Origin: Prevotella sp. E13-27
GTDB lineage: Bacteria; Bacteroidota; Bacteroidia; Bacteroidales; Bacteroidaceae
Length of the DNA: 64,000 bases
NCBI RefSeq assembly: GCF_023217965.1
Contig: NZ_JALPSC010000001.1
Span: 1,922,001-1,986,000 of the forward strand
Reading direction: 5' to 3'
Both the position numbers and the translations under genes were made by a program. Numbering within the stretch: the stretch's first letter is position 1; each line of letters starts with the position of its first letter. The notes beneath the pieces are model-generated. The model searched no databases. It was given only the letters and a program-made list of their open reading frames with translations, and was not told where the DNA came from. Below are positions 52,894-62,320 of the stretch, one piece after another.

Positions 52894-54813
52894 ATGGCTA
52901 AATCGTTAATAGAGGAACTGCCCCGAATTGTGAGCGAGGGCAGACGTGAGGCTGCACAGATACTGGAGCGGCTAAGTAGTGGTACGCAGATTGGTTTGCA
53001 GACCAATGAACTGGTGTTACCAAGTAAGGATGTGAGCGGACTGTTCAAAGGCAGTACGCCACAGATTCCCAATGCCTTTAATATGGCTGGAGGCAATGGT
53101 GAATGGATGAACCGCCTCATCTATGGCGATAATCTTTTGGCTATGCAGGCGCTTCTTGCAGGTGATGCCCAGACAGGACTCCCCTCGCTTCGTGGTAAGG
53201 TTGACCTTATTTATATTGACCCACCTTTTGATTCCAAGGCAGATTATCGAACAAGTATAACTCTACCGAATGGGACAGTACAGCAAAAGCCAACTGTTTT
53301 AGAACAATTTGGATATGTAGATTTGTGGGAAGAGGGAACTATAAGTTATCTGAAATACATTTATCCCAGATTGTCATTAATGAAAGAATTGCTCTCAGAT
53401 AGAGGCTCTATATACATCCATATTGATTGGCATGTTTCTCATTACGTTAAAATCTTATTAGATGACATATTTGGCAAAGAGAATTTCAGAAACGAAATAA
53501 TCTGGTATTATTCTACGCTAGGTCGTCCAAAAGATCGTTTCGCATTAAAGCACGATAACATTTTTTATTATGGCAAGAGTGTCAATACTTTCTTCAATGA
53601 AAAGGATGCAAGGATTCCTTATTCTCAGCAATATATTGATTCCCACTTTAGGGATAGGGATGAGCAAGGGAAACAATGTCGTAGGCGTTTTGATGCGGGA
53701 AAGTGGCGAGTCTATTATCCTGATGAAGGAATGATACCTAATGACGTATGGGAAATCCCTTATGAAAACTCTATGTCTAAAGAGAGAGTTAACTATGCAA
53801 CACAAAAACCTATTGCCTTACTGGAAAGGATTATAAAATCATCCTCAAAAGAGGGCGACCTGATTTGCGACTTCTTTGGTGGTAGCGGCACAACGGCTTC
53901 TGTTGCTGAACGACTTAATAGAAGATGGGTAACTGGTGACATTGGTAAGCCTGCTTCATTAGTGATGCGCAAGCGCTTTATTGATCAGGAAGTGAAGCCA
54001 TTCTTATATCAGAGTATTGGTGACTATCAGAAGGAAGCATTCAAGAATAACAAACGCTATAAGCATGTGGGCGACTTGAGTCAAGTGGTGTTGGGACTAT
54101 ATGGCGCTCTTCCCTTTACTCCTGAGCAGACGAACGACAGGAACTTCGGATATATAAAAGGTACGCGAACATTAGTAATGGTAGATTCGCCTAATCGTTT
54201 GACGACAGCGGCAACTATCCGCAAAGCAGTAGAAGCGAAGGCAAGTCTGCTTGGTGGTGATTGGGAAAAGGTGGTAGTGCTTGGATGGAACTTCGCCTTT
54301 GATATTTCACAAGCTATTCAGAAGTATGAGAACTCGAAGGTGGAGGTATTGGTGATTCCACCAGACTTATTGGATAAGTTAGCAAAGAAAGGCTATAAGA
54401 AACTTGTTGACGATAGGTCTGTGCGCTTCTCGTCACTTCAATATTTGGTAGCAAAACCTGTAAATGTAACTTCGCAGGGAGAGAATGATGAACTTGATAT
54501 AGAGTTGGAGAATTACGTGTTGCTTTCACCTGATAATATTCCATTGGATGATAAGGACAAGGAGAAGCTGCAACAGGTGTTGGAGCAAGATCCATTGTCG
54601 TTGATAGAATACTGGAGCATTGACCCAGACTATGATGGTGTGACATTCCGTTCTACATGGCAGGACTACAGGGAGAATATGGAGAATGACAACGACCCAC
54701 TTCATTGTGTCTATAAGACTCGTCTGAGAGTTCCGCACAAGGATAGTAGACAAGTTTGTATCAAGGCAGTAGATGTATTTGGTTTTGAGAGTCAAGTGGT
54801 TGAAAGCGTATGA
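52894..54813 (+). CDS. mod: Type III restriction-modification methyltransferase (Mod)
   Basis: N6-adenine DNA methyltransferase and specificity subunit. The 639-residue protein has motif IV DPPF at residues 109-112 ([13 protein letters not shown]) ahead of motif [20 protein letters not shown] at about 327-345: the beta-class order, typical of type III Mod. The region between them (about 115-300) is the likely target recognition domain. The C-terminal about 250 residues should contact Res. It is followed 30 nt later by res. A long structured leader precedes it. Intact and full length. Confidence 0.92.
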   Translation: MAKSLIEELPRIVSEGRREAAQILERLSSGTQIGLQTNELVLPSKDVSGLFKGSTPQIPNAFNMAGGNGEWMNRLIYGDNLLAMQALLAGDAQTGLPSLRGKVDLIYIDPPFDSKADYRTSITLPNGTVQQKPTVLEQFGYVDLWEEGTISYLKYIYPRLSLMKELLSDRGSIYIHIDWHVSHYVKILLDDIFGKENFRNEIIWYYSTLGRPKDRFALKHDNIFYYGKSVNTFFNEKDARIPYSQQYIDSHFRDRDEQGKQCRRRFDAGKWRVYYPDEGMIPNDVWEIPYENSMSKERVNYATQKPIALLERIIKSSSKEGDLICDFFGGSGTTASVAERLNRRWVTGDIGKPASLVMRKRFIDQEVKPFLYQSIGDYQKEAFKNNKRYKHVGDLSQVVLGLYGALPFTPEQTNDRNFGYIKGTRTLVMVDSPNRLTTAATIRKAVEAKASLLGGDWEKVVVLGWNFAFDISQAIQKYENSKVEVLVIPPDLLDKLAKKGYKKLVDDRSVRFSSLQYLVAKPVNVTSQGENDELDIELENYVLLSPDNIPLDDKDKEKLQQVLEQDPLSLIEYWSIDPDYDGVTFRSTWQDYRENMENDNDPLHCVYKTRLRVPHKDSRQVCIKAVDVFGFESQVVESV

Positions 54814-54815
54814 CT

Positions 54816-54842
54816 ACCACGAATTACACGAATTATACGAAT
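54816..54842 (+). repeat. ACGAATTA triplicate between mod and res
   Basis: ACGAATTAC, ACGAATTAT and ACGAATTAT in tandem fill the 30-nt gap and touch the res start codon. The first 17 nt, ACCACGAATTACACGAA, are identical to the arm of the palindrome at 35118-35134. Confidence 0.75.
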
Positions 54843-54843
54843 T

Positions 54844-57774
54844 ATGACTACTAATAATGTGAATAGTTCGCTTGAGTTGGCAAAGCGACTGAGCGAAACG
54901 GTAAATGATGCATGGGAGAGTGGCGAATTGTTAGAACAAGTAACGCCCACTACCCAGGAACTGCTGAAGTGGTGGTTTTCAGAGGAGTATTGCTCTCTTA
55001 GAAGCCGAAACTTTCATGCAGGACAGCGTCAGGCTATTCTGAATATCGTGTATCTGCACGAAGTGTTGAAAGCCAAGAACGTGCTTGACTTTTATGAGCA
55101 AATCATGCCAGATATGATGGCATTGTCTGACTTGGCAACGCTGAACCAACAGAAATACCAGATGCCTAAATATGCTGTTAAGATGGCAACTGGTACAGGT
55201 AAGACTTGGGTGATGCATGCCTTATTGATATGGCAGATGCTGAATGCTAGACACAGCCTCACCCCCAACCCCTCTCCAAAGGGCGAGGGGAGTAATTGCC
55301 CTGATAAACGGTTTACGAAGAACTTCTTGCTTGTAGCTCCTGGCCTTATCGTTTATGACCGACTGCTGGATGCTTTCTGTGGACGTTTGAAAGAAGGAAC
55401 AGAAGAGCGCGATATAGAGTCCAATGATTTCTATATGAATCAGGAAGTCTTTATACCTGTACATTATCGTCAAGAAGTGTTCTCATTCATTCAGAACAAT
55501 GTTGTTACCAAAGAAGACGGTATTGGACGCAAGACAACTGGCGATGGACTGATAGCCTTAACCAACTGGCATCTGTTTGAGAATCAGATGGAGGATGAGG
55601 AGGAAGATGAAGAGAATGATGTGCCAGCCATCATCAACAAGTTGCTACCTATACGTCCAGGTAAGGCGGCTGGTAACGATTTGGGAATGTTGGACAGAAG
55701 ATACCTGAGAGGTTCTGAACTGGAGTATCTTGCCAGTCTTGATGATATCATGGTGATTAACGATGAGGCCCATCACATCCATGAATTGAAACGTAATGGT
55801 GAGATAGAAGAGGTGGAATGGCAGAAAGGCTTGAACGTTATCGCAGAGAACAAAGGAGAAAGATTCTTCCAAATAGACTTTTCTGCTACACCATACGATC
55901 AGCGAGGTTCTGGTAAGAAGGTGCAGAAAGCTTACTTTCCCCATATTGTTGTTGATTTCGACTTGGCCACAGCTATGCGTAAGGGTTTAGTGAAAACTCT
56001 ATTGTTAGATCGACGTCAGGAATTGACAGAACTGGAGCACTTAGACTATAAGGCCATTCGTGACGAAAGGAACAAAGTGTGCGACCTTAGTGATGGTCAG
56101 CGATTGATGCTTAGAGCAGGATTGGCAAAATTGAAGAAACTGGAGGATGAGTTTACTGCTGTTGACGAAAAGAAGAATCCCAAAATGCTCGTTATTTGTG
56201 AGGATACTTCTGTTGCTCCCTTTGTAAATCAACTCATGTTGGAAGATGGATTGTCGCAAGACGAAGTCGTAACCATAGACAGTAATGCCAAGGGCGAAGT
56301 ATCGGAAGAAGAATGGAAGCAGACCAAGGAAAAGCTGTTTAATATCGATAAGTACAAGAAGCCCAAGGTGATTATCTCCGTACTGATGCTGAGAGAGGGC
56401 TTTGATGTGAACAATATCTGTGTGATAGTACCTTTGCGTTCTTCAGAAGCCCCGATTCTATTAGAGCAGATTATTGGTCGTGGACTACGCTTGATGTGGA
56501 GAGAACCTGAATATGACAGTATTAAAGCAGAAGACCGTCAGCGAGTACTGAGATTGCATACTCCTCCTAAAACTTATATCGATATGCTTAGCATTATCGA
56601 GCACCCTGCCTTTATTCAATTCTATGAAGAACTGCTCAATGCAGGATTGGCCATTGAAGATACAGGAGAAACAGGTACAGGTGGTTCTACTGGTGACTTG
56701 ATAAGAGTAGGACTACGTGATGGCTATGAACAGTTTGACTTCCAGTGGCCTATGATAGTAAGAGAGGCAGAGGAAGAATTAGAGGATGTAGAAATAGATA
56801 TCAATAGCTTGCAGCCATTCACCGCATTCCCTTTGGGTAAACTGCGTCAGTTCTTAGCGCAAGACGGAGAGACGTTTATCTCGCAAGAAGCAATCTCAAA
56901 GACGCAGTTTGGCAGATATAAAGTTACTGCAAATCTATTTACAGCTACGAGCTACAATGAATATCTGCAGAAACTGCTAAGAACTATTACGTTGCGTTTT
57001 GATAGAGTAACCTCCCATCGTGAGATGCCTGTTCCTAATCTTCAAATTAATGAGGCCAATACTATAGCGGTTGTTGATAGGTATATTCGGACACGTTTGT
57101 TTGGTCAACCATTCAATCCCTTTAATGGCAGTGATTGGAAGATATTGTTGTCGAAAGATGCTATCGTCACAAAGCATATCATTGAGGAAATGGCTCGTGC
57201 AATCTTCAATATGCAACAGAACATCATGACTACAGACGCTCAAGTAGTTCACACGCTTTTTTCTTCTGTCACAGAGATTAAGATGCGTGAGTCGTATTCA
57301 ATAGAGACACATAAAACTATTTATGAGCGTCAAGGCTATCCATCTTCTCGTGGAGGTTTAGAAAGAGCTTTTATTGACTTCCTTGATACTGATGGTGAGG
57401 TTGAGCGTTTCTTGAAGATTAGTGAGAATATGCATCCTTTTGCAGTAATTTATTACATGCGAAAGGATGGTCTAATGGCTACTTACCATCCCGACTTTAT
57501 TGTTGCTACTCGGAAAAAGATATATCTTATTGAAACTAAAGGTAACGATAAACTATTTGACAAAAATGTGCGCCAAAAGCAGACTGCTGCTGTTGAGTGG
57601 ACTCGGAAGATAAATGAACTTCCGATGGAAGATAGAATGAATAAGGAGTGGGAATATGTCTTAATAAGTGAAGACAATTTCTATGGTTTGTCACGAAATG
57701 GTGCAACTATCACAGACATTTGTGATAGATGCAAAGTGTCGCTTTCTGCCGCGATGGGAGAACTATTTGTATAA
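54844..57774 (+). CDS. res: Type III restriction endonuclease subunit (Res)
   Basis: ATP-dependent translocase/nuclease of the type III system, 976 residues. SF2 helicase motifs appear in order: Walker A ATGTGKT (about 115-121), DEAH at 307-310, SATP near 346, and motif VI QIIGRGLRL at about 542. The C-terminal nuclease is a PD-(D/E)xK fold: PDFIVATRKKIYLIETKG, with D about 884 and E-x-K near 897-899. An insertion SLTPNPSPKGEGS (about residues 137-149), encoded by a GC-rich palindrome, lies shortly after Walker A. It is unlikely to destroy the ATPase, because the frame is kept and flanking motifs are intact. Confidence 0.93.
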   Translation: MTTNNVNSSLELAKRLSETVNDAWESGELLEQVTPTTQELLKWWFSEEYCSLRSRNFHAGQRQAILNIVYLHEVLKAKNVLDFYEQIMPDMMALSDLATLNQQKYQMPKYAVKMATGTGKTWVMHALLIWQMLNARHSLTPNPSPKGEGSNCPDKRFTKNFLLVAPGLIVYDRLLDAFCGRLKEGTEERDIESNDFYMNQEVFIPVHYRQEVFSFIQNNVVTKEDGIGRKTTGDGLIALTNWHLFENQMEDEEEDEENDVPAIINKLLPIRPGKAAGNDLGMLDRRYLRGSELEYLASLDDIMVINDEAHHIHELKRNGEIEEVEWQKGLNVIAENKGERFFQIDFSATPYDQRGSGKKVQKAYFPHIVVDFDLATAMRKGLVKTLLLDRRQELTELEHLDYKAIRDERNKVCDLSDGQRLMLRAGLAKLKKLEDEFTAVDEKKNPKMLVICEDTSVAPFVNQLMLEDGLSQDEVVTIDSNAKGEVSEEEWKQTKEKLFNIDKYKKPKVIISVLMLREGFDVNNICVIVPLRSSEAPILLEQIIGRGLRLMWREPEYDSIKAEDRQRVLRLHTPPKTYIDMLSIIEHPAFIQFYEELLNAGLAIEDTGETGTGGSTGDLIRVGLRDGYEQFDFQWPMIVREAEEELEDVEIDINSLQPFTAFPLGKLRQFLAQDGETFISQEAISKTQFGRYKVTANLFTATSYNEYLQKLLRTITLRFDRVTSHREMPVPNLQINEANTIAVVDRYIRTRLFGQPFNPFNGSDWKILLSKDAIVTKHIIEEMARAIFNMQQNIMTTDAQVVHTLFSSVTEIKMRESYSIETHKTIYERQGYPSSRGGLERAFIDFLDTDGEVERFLKISENMHPFAVIYYMRKDGLMATYHPDFIVATRKKIYLIETKGNDKLFDKNVRQKQTAAVEWTRKINELPMEDRMNKEWEYVLISEDNFYGLSRNGATITDICDRCKVSLSAAMGELFV
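55254..55292. repeat. In-frame GC-rich palindromic insertion, copy 4 (res)
   Basis: CCCCTCTCCAAAGGGCGAGGGG is close to palindromic; flanked by CACCCCCAA it is nearly the same sequence as the lpdA copy at 7955-7997. It encodes LTPNPSPKGEGS in frame. Confidence 0.85.
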
Positions 57775-57886
57775 TGTATTAGCGGAATCCTAAGACACAA
57801 GACTTCAGATTAAACTAAGATTAGCCAGATTATTGGTGCCAACTCAGGGTGATATGACAATAAAATGAGGGATTCGACGTTAAAAG

Positions 57887-58078
57887 AATAATCGGGTAAA
57901 CGAGGAATCGAAAAATCGATTAAACGATTCGATTAAGCGGATAAACGATTAAACGGTTAAACGAAGAAACGATTAAACGGTTAAACGAAGAAACGATTAA
58001 GCGGATAAACGAGGAAACGGTTAAACGAGGAAACGATTAAACGGTTAAACGAAGAAACGATTAAACGGAAAACGCTTG
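57887..58078. repeat. Low-complexity GATTAAACG/GAAGAAACG array, left
   Basis: About 190 nt of 8-nt words (GATTAAAC, GGTTAAAC, GAAGAAAC, GAGGAAAC), with a 24-nt higher-order unit repeated several times. Same direction as the right array at 58867-58973. The rest of 57775-58114 holds no gene. Confidence 0.88.
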
Positions 58079-58114
58079 AATGACAATAATTATTAACCCT
58101 CAAAAATCATACTT

Positions 58115-58858
58115 ATGAAAATATCACGCTTTGGCTATTTCTGGCTCGACACATGGGTGATGGCTAACATCATACAGCTGGCTACACAGGATTTCTGTAC
58201 TCGCTTCTTGAGTCACAGCAACGATCCGGGAGGCCGCCAGTACGACCAGATGACACAAGCTGCACGGTCGGCTCCCGCCAACATAGCCGAGGGCAACTCG
58301 CGTCACACCACATCAAGAGAGACTGAGATGAAACTTACCGATGTGGCTCGCGCAACCCTGGCCGAATTGACAAACGATTACTTCAACTGGCTATTACGAC
58401 ACGAGCAACTGCCGTGGTCTGTCCATTCAGCGGAGTATAAACAAGTCATATCCATTCAACTTGACAAGCCTACTTACGATGATGACCTACAGTATCAAAG
58501 CAGCATTCACATACTGCGACAGAAGCAGCGCTTCGATACCTGGCTCAAGGACAGCGACTCCTTCCAGATGGCCCGTTGTATGATCGTGCTCTGCAACCGT
58601 CTGGCAGCCATGCTCAGCAAGCAGATAGAGCAACAACTTGCCACGTTTAGCGAGGAAGGCGGATTCACAGAGGCTCTGACGGCAGAGCGGTTGGCCAGAC
58701 GTACCCAACAGAACATTGAAACAGGTGCGCCGCTATGTCCGCTCTGTGGTAAACCCATGATACGGCGAATGGCAAAGAAAGGTGTCAACTCCGGTAATGA
58801 GTTCTGGAGCTGTTCGGCATATCCCGACTGTCATGGGACAAGGAAAATTGAGAAATGA
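58115..58858 (+). CDS. Four-helix-bundle protein with C-terminal zinc-finger suffix
   Basis: A 247-residue protein. The first about 190 residues look like the four-helix-bundle family found near rRNA intervening sequences, with the signature RQYDQMTQAARSAPANIAEGNSRHTTSRETEMKL split over helices 2 and 3 (about residues 38-72). The C-terminal 45 residues are a topoisomerase-type zinc finger (CPLCGKPMIRRMAKKG...FWSCSAYPDC). This combination is known as the four-helix-bundle suffix family. The zinc finger suggests nucleic acid binding. Function is not established. The gene is closely enclosed by two arrays of the same low-complexity repeat. Confidence 0.85.
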   Translation: MKISRFGYFWLDTWVMANIIQLATQDFCTRFLSHSNDPGGRQYDQMTQAARSAPANIAEGNSRHTTSRETEMKLTDVARATLAELTNDYFNWLLRHEQLPWSVHSAEYKQVISIQLDKPTYDDDLQYQSSIHILRQKQRFDTWLKDSDSFQMARCMIVLCNRLAAMLSKQIEQQLATFSEEGGFTEALTAERLARRTQQNIETGAPLCPLCGKPMIRRMAKKGVNSGNEFWSCSAYPDCHGTRKIEK

Positions 58859-58866
58859 TGATGAGG

Positions 58867-58973
58867 CGTTAAATCGATTAAACGGAAAATCGATTAAACG
58901 GTTGAATCGATTAAACGGTTAAACGGTTAAACGAGGAAACGGTTAAACGAAGAAACGATTAAACGATTAAACG
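58867..58973. repeat. Low-complexity GATTAAACG/GGTTAAACG array, right
   Basis: Begins 9 nt after the stop codon of the four-helix-bundle gene. Same words, direction and composition as the left array. Confidence 0.88.
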
Positions 58974-59038
58974 ACACAAAAATCCGAGGGTAATCGCTGA
59001 ATGCTTGTACCCTCGGATTGTGAAACTTTTCCAGTGGA

Positions 59039-60334
59039 TTACTCGTGGCGGATGGCTTCTATCGGGTCCATGCGTGCTGCCTTGAGAGCAGGGATGTATC
59101 CGAAGGCTATGCCTATGACCACGCATACTAAGAATGAGACGAAGATAGACCATGCAGGAACGCTTGAGGGCATGCCGAGCATTGGGACGACGAACTCGCT
59201 CACTGTACAACCGAATAAGATGCCGATAAGTCCGCCAGTGATACTTATAAGCACGGACTCTATGAGGAACTGGAAGGAGATGATGGAGCCTGTGGCACCA
59301 ACAGCCATTCGCAGACCTATCTCTTTTGTGCGCTCTGTTACGCTAACCAGCATGATGTTCATGATGCCTATGCCTGCTACGAGCAGTGAGAAGGCTGCGG
59401 CAACAACTAAGATGAGGGTTACGGTGTCCATGGTGCTTGACATCGTTTCCATGAACTCTGCCTGTGAGCGAATGGTGAAGTCGTCAGCGGCTTCTCCCTT
59501 GAGTTTGTGGTTGTCGCGCAGGATCTGCGTCAGTTCCTCGATGGCAGCGTCGGACAGCTCCTCTGTCACGGCTGAGCAGTTGATGGAAGAGAACCATGTC
59601 TGTGCTGCTATGCGCTTCATAACGGTGGTGTAGGGGGCTATGATGACATTGTCCTGGTCCATGCCCCAGTTGTTGTAGCCCTTCGATTTGAGCACTCCGA
59701 CGATGGTCATCGGTATTGACTTGAAGCGTATGGTCTTGCCTATAGGATCGGTGTGTCCTCCGAAGAGCTCTTTGACTATTGTTGCTCCTACCACGACTTT
59801 CTTGGAAGCTTTCTTCACATCTTCCTCTGTGAAGCACATGCCTTCCTCAATGTCCCATAGCTTTATTTCGAGATATTCGGTACTCTCACCATAGACGGTA
59901 GTGTTGGTGTTATTGTTGCCATAGATGACCTGTCCGCTGGCTGTTACCTCCGGAGACACCTTCGTAACGAATTTCTTCTCTCTGAGTATTCGCTCATAGT
60001 CTGCCATCTTCAGCGTCTGCATGGATGAGGGATCTTGTCTGACACCACCTCTCATATCAGCACCTGGACGTATGGTGAGAAGGTTTGTTCCCATGGTTGA
60101 CAGCTCCTGTCTGATGCTTTCTTTCGAGCCTTGGCCGATGGACATCATTATGATTACGGCAGAGACGCCTATAATGATGCCAAGCATTGACAGAAACGAG
60201 CGCATCTTATTGTTTGCAACAGCCTTTATGCTGACCTTGAACAGGTTGGCTGTGGTGTTGCTGCCCACTTTACGTAGCAGAGCGACCACAAGCAATATCA
60301 GTATGGCTAAGCAGATGATACCAATTATATTCAT
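59039..60334 (-). CDS. ABC transporter permease (MacB/FtsX-type)
   Basis: Membrane subunit of a tripartite efflux/export ABC system. The 431-residue protein has an N-terminal membrane segment, a periplasmic domain of about 200 residues (MacB_PCD), and a C-terminal FtsX block with three membrane helices. The last holds IAFGYIPALKAARMDPIEAIRHE, the standard FtsX ending. It has one N-terminal hydrophobic stretch more than usual (about 5-15). Last gene of the TolC-MacA-ATPase-permease operon; the ATPase is a separate polypeptide rather than fused as in E. coli MacB. Confidence 0.92.
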   Translation of the reverse strand: MNIIGIICLAILILLVVALLRKVGSNTTANLFKVSIKAVANNKMRSFLSMLGIIIGVSAVIIMMSIGQGSKESIRQELSTMGTNLLTIRPGADMRGGVRQDPSSMQTLKMADYERILREKKFVTKVSPEVTASGQVIYGNNNTNTTVYGESTEYLEIKLWDIEEGMCFTEEDVKKASKKVVVGATIVKELFGGHTDPIGKTIRFKSIPMTIVGVLKSKGYNNWGMDQDNVIIAPYTTVMKRIAAQTWFSSINCSAVTEELSDAAIEELTQILRDNHKLKGEAADDFTIRSQAEFMETMSSTMDTVTLILVVAAAFSLLVAGIGIMNIMLVSVTERTKEIGLRMAVGATGSIISFQFLIESVLISITGGLIGILFGCTVSEFVVPMLGMPSSVPAWSIFVSFLVCVVIGIAFGYIPALKAARMDPIEAIRHE

Positions 60335-60361
60335 TGTATATTAACTTTTTTCGTTCTTCTA

Positions 60362-61111
60362 TTAGTCGTCCTGAGGAATAGGTAGTGCTGCGAGGGCTTC
60401 TGCTGCAGACTTGATGTTGGTGTTGATGGTGTCTTCACGAATCTTTCCGTCGCGCAGGTTGATGTTGCGGCTGGAATATTCGGCTATCTCAGGATTGTGG
60501 GTCACGAAGATGATGGTATGTCCCTGACGGTGGAGCTCCTGGAACAGCACGAGCATCTCGAACGATGTGCGTGTGTCGAGGTTACCTGTTGCCTCGTCGG
60601 CAAGGAGTACGGCAGGGTCGTTGACGAGTGCACGAGCTATTGCCACACGCTGCATCTGTCCGCCGGACATCTGGTTGCTCTTGTGCTCCAGACGGTCGCC
60701 AAGTCCTACTGCCTGCAGCGCCTTGATGGCTGCTTCGCGGCGCTGTTTCGCGTTATACTTCGAGTTGTACATCAACGGAAGCTCCACGTTCTCAACAGCT
60801 GTCGTCTTTGCCAGCAGGTTGTAGTTCTGGAACACGAAGCCGATCTTCTGGTTGCGCAGGTGGGCACGCTGTGACCTTGACATAGTGCGTACGGATATGC
60901 CGTCGAGGAAATATTCGCCGCTTGTGGGCGTGTCGAGGCAGCCAAGCTGGTTCAGAAGTGTTGACTTGCCTGAACCTGATGTGCCCTGAATGGTCACGAA
61001 CTCACCCTCGTATATCTTGAACGACACTCCGCGTAGTGCCTTCACAGTCTCGCTGCCTACCTGAAAGTAGCGCTTCACGTTCTGAAGTTCGATAACGACT
61101 TTCCTATCCAT
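60362..61111 (-). CDS. ABC transporter ATP-binding protein (MacB/LolD-type)
   Basis: ATPase powering the export system; 249 residues from the start at 61111 ([16 protein letters not shown]). The ATG at 61195 would overlap the adaptor gene by 77 nt and adds unconserved sequence. Walker [10 protein letters not shown] at 43-51, the Q-loop FVFQNYNLL, signature MSGGQMQR, Walker B VLLADEAT and the H-switch FVTHNPE are all present. It lies 7 nt after the adaptor gene. Confidence 0.94.
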   Translation of the reverse strand: MDRKVVIELQNVKRYFQVGSETVKALRGVSFKIYEGEFVTIQGTSGSGKSTLLNQLGCLDTPTSGEYFLDGISVRTMSRSQRAHLRNQKIGFVFQNYNLLAKTTAVENVELPLMYNSKYNAKQRREAAIKALQAVGLGDRLEHKSNQMSGGQMQRVAIARALVNDPAVLLADEATGNLDTRTSFEMLVLFQELHRQGHTIIFVTHNPEIAEYSSRNINLRDGKIREDTINTNIKSAAEALAALPIPQDD

Positions 61112-61118
61112 AGTCAAC

Positions 61119-62276
61119 TTACTTCTTCTTATTGTTGTTTCTTGGCTTAGGCATGAATGGGTTGCTTGTCTGCTGTTCCTCAGCAGGCTCACCATTGCTT
61201 ATGCGGAAGTCGGTAAGCACTTCTGTGCCTTCGCTAATGCCACTGACGATTTCTGTGCTGATGCCGTTGGTAACACCTGTCTCTACCTTGTGGGCCTTGA
61301 ATGTGTTGCCTTCCAGCGTCCACACTTTCTGTGGGGCCTCTATATCCTCAATGGTCTGACCTTCTGAGATGAGAGCCTCGTTAGGAATGAAGCGCAATGC
61401 CTTTGACGGCGCTACGAGAACATCGTTTTTCTCCAAAGTATAGATGGTGACGTTGGCTGTCAGACCAGGCTTCAGCTTCAGATCGTTGTTAGGCGCTGAG
61501 ATGACTACCTCGTAGGTAACAACGTTGCTCTCTGTAGTGGGCTGCTGACGCACCTGTGTAATCTTGCCCTCGAAATGGTCTTCTGGGTAGGCATCTACAG
61601 TGAAGCTTACTCGCTGTCCCTCTTTCACTCCACCAATGTCAGCCTCGTCGATGTCGGCAATCACGCGCATGTCGGTGAGGTCCTGTGCAATGGTGAAGAG
61701 CTCAGGAGTGTTGAACGATGCAGCCACAGTCTGTCCTTCCTCTACTGCCTTTGAGAGTACCACACCGTCGATGGGTGATGTGATGGTGGCATAACCGAGG
61801 TTGGTCTCTGCCTTCTGCAGGCTCTGCGTAGCTGTTACTACCTGATCTTTTGTCTTGAGGTAGGTGAGGCGTGCGCTCTCATATTCGTCGGCACTTACGA
61901 GTCCTTTGTCGTAGAGCGTCTTGTAGCGGTTGTAATTAGCCTGCTCGTAGGTCAATGAGCTTTGTGCACTGTTCAGGTTGGCTTTTGCTGAGTTAAGCTC
62001 GCTGATGAGGTTGGTCTTGTCGAGCTCTGCTATCACCTGGCCGCGCTTTACTACAGAGTTATAGTCCACGTAGAGCTTGCTTACTATGCCGCTCACCTGT
62101 GTACCAACGGTGACGCTTGTCACAGGCTCAATGGCTCCTGTGGCTGTGATGGTGGTCTGTATGTTGCCTTTTTCCACCTTTGCTGTTGTGAACTCGGTCT
62201 GCTGTTTGTCTGAGCAGCTCGCCATCAATGCTACTGCTGTAAGGGCTAAAAGTCCTGTTTTAATAAGTCCTCTCAT
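61119..62276 (-). CDS. Periplasmic adaptor (MacA/HlyD-type) lipoprotein
   Basis: Links the inner-membrane ABC permease with the outer-membrane TolC channel. It has 385 residues. A lipoprotein signal with lipid Cys 21 (LMASC) replaces the usual membrane anchor. The beta-barrel/lipoyl halves (GTQVSGIVSKLYVDYNSVVKRGQVIAEL split around the coiled coil) flank a helical hairpin (about 85-150), followed by the membrane-proximal domain. The C-terminus ends in a basic Asn/Lys-rich tail. Second gene of the operon. Confidence 0.93.
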   Translation of the reverse strand: MRGLIKTGLLALTAVALMASCSDKQQTEFTTAKVEKGNIQTTITATGAIEPVTSVTVGTQVSGIVSKLYVDYNSVVKRGQVIAELDKTNLISELNSAKANLNSAQSSLTYEQANYNRYKTLYDKGLVSADEYESARLTYLKTKDQVVTATQSLQKAETNLGYATITSPIDGVVLSKAVEEGQTVAASFNTPELFTIAQDLTDMRVIADIDEADIGGVKEGQRVSFTVDAYPEDHFEGKITQVRQQPTTESNVVTYEVVISAPNNDLKLKPGLTANVTIYTLEKNDVLVAPSKALRFIPNEALISEGQTIEDIEAPQKVWTLEGNTFKAHKVETGVTNGISTEIVSGISEGTEVLTDFRISNGEPAEEQQTSNPFMPKPRNNNKKK

Positions 62277-62320
62277 ATATCAGTATTTTTTGTTTTCGAT
62301 TATTGATGTTTACTTTTTTC

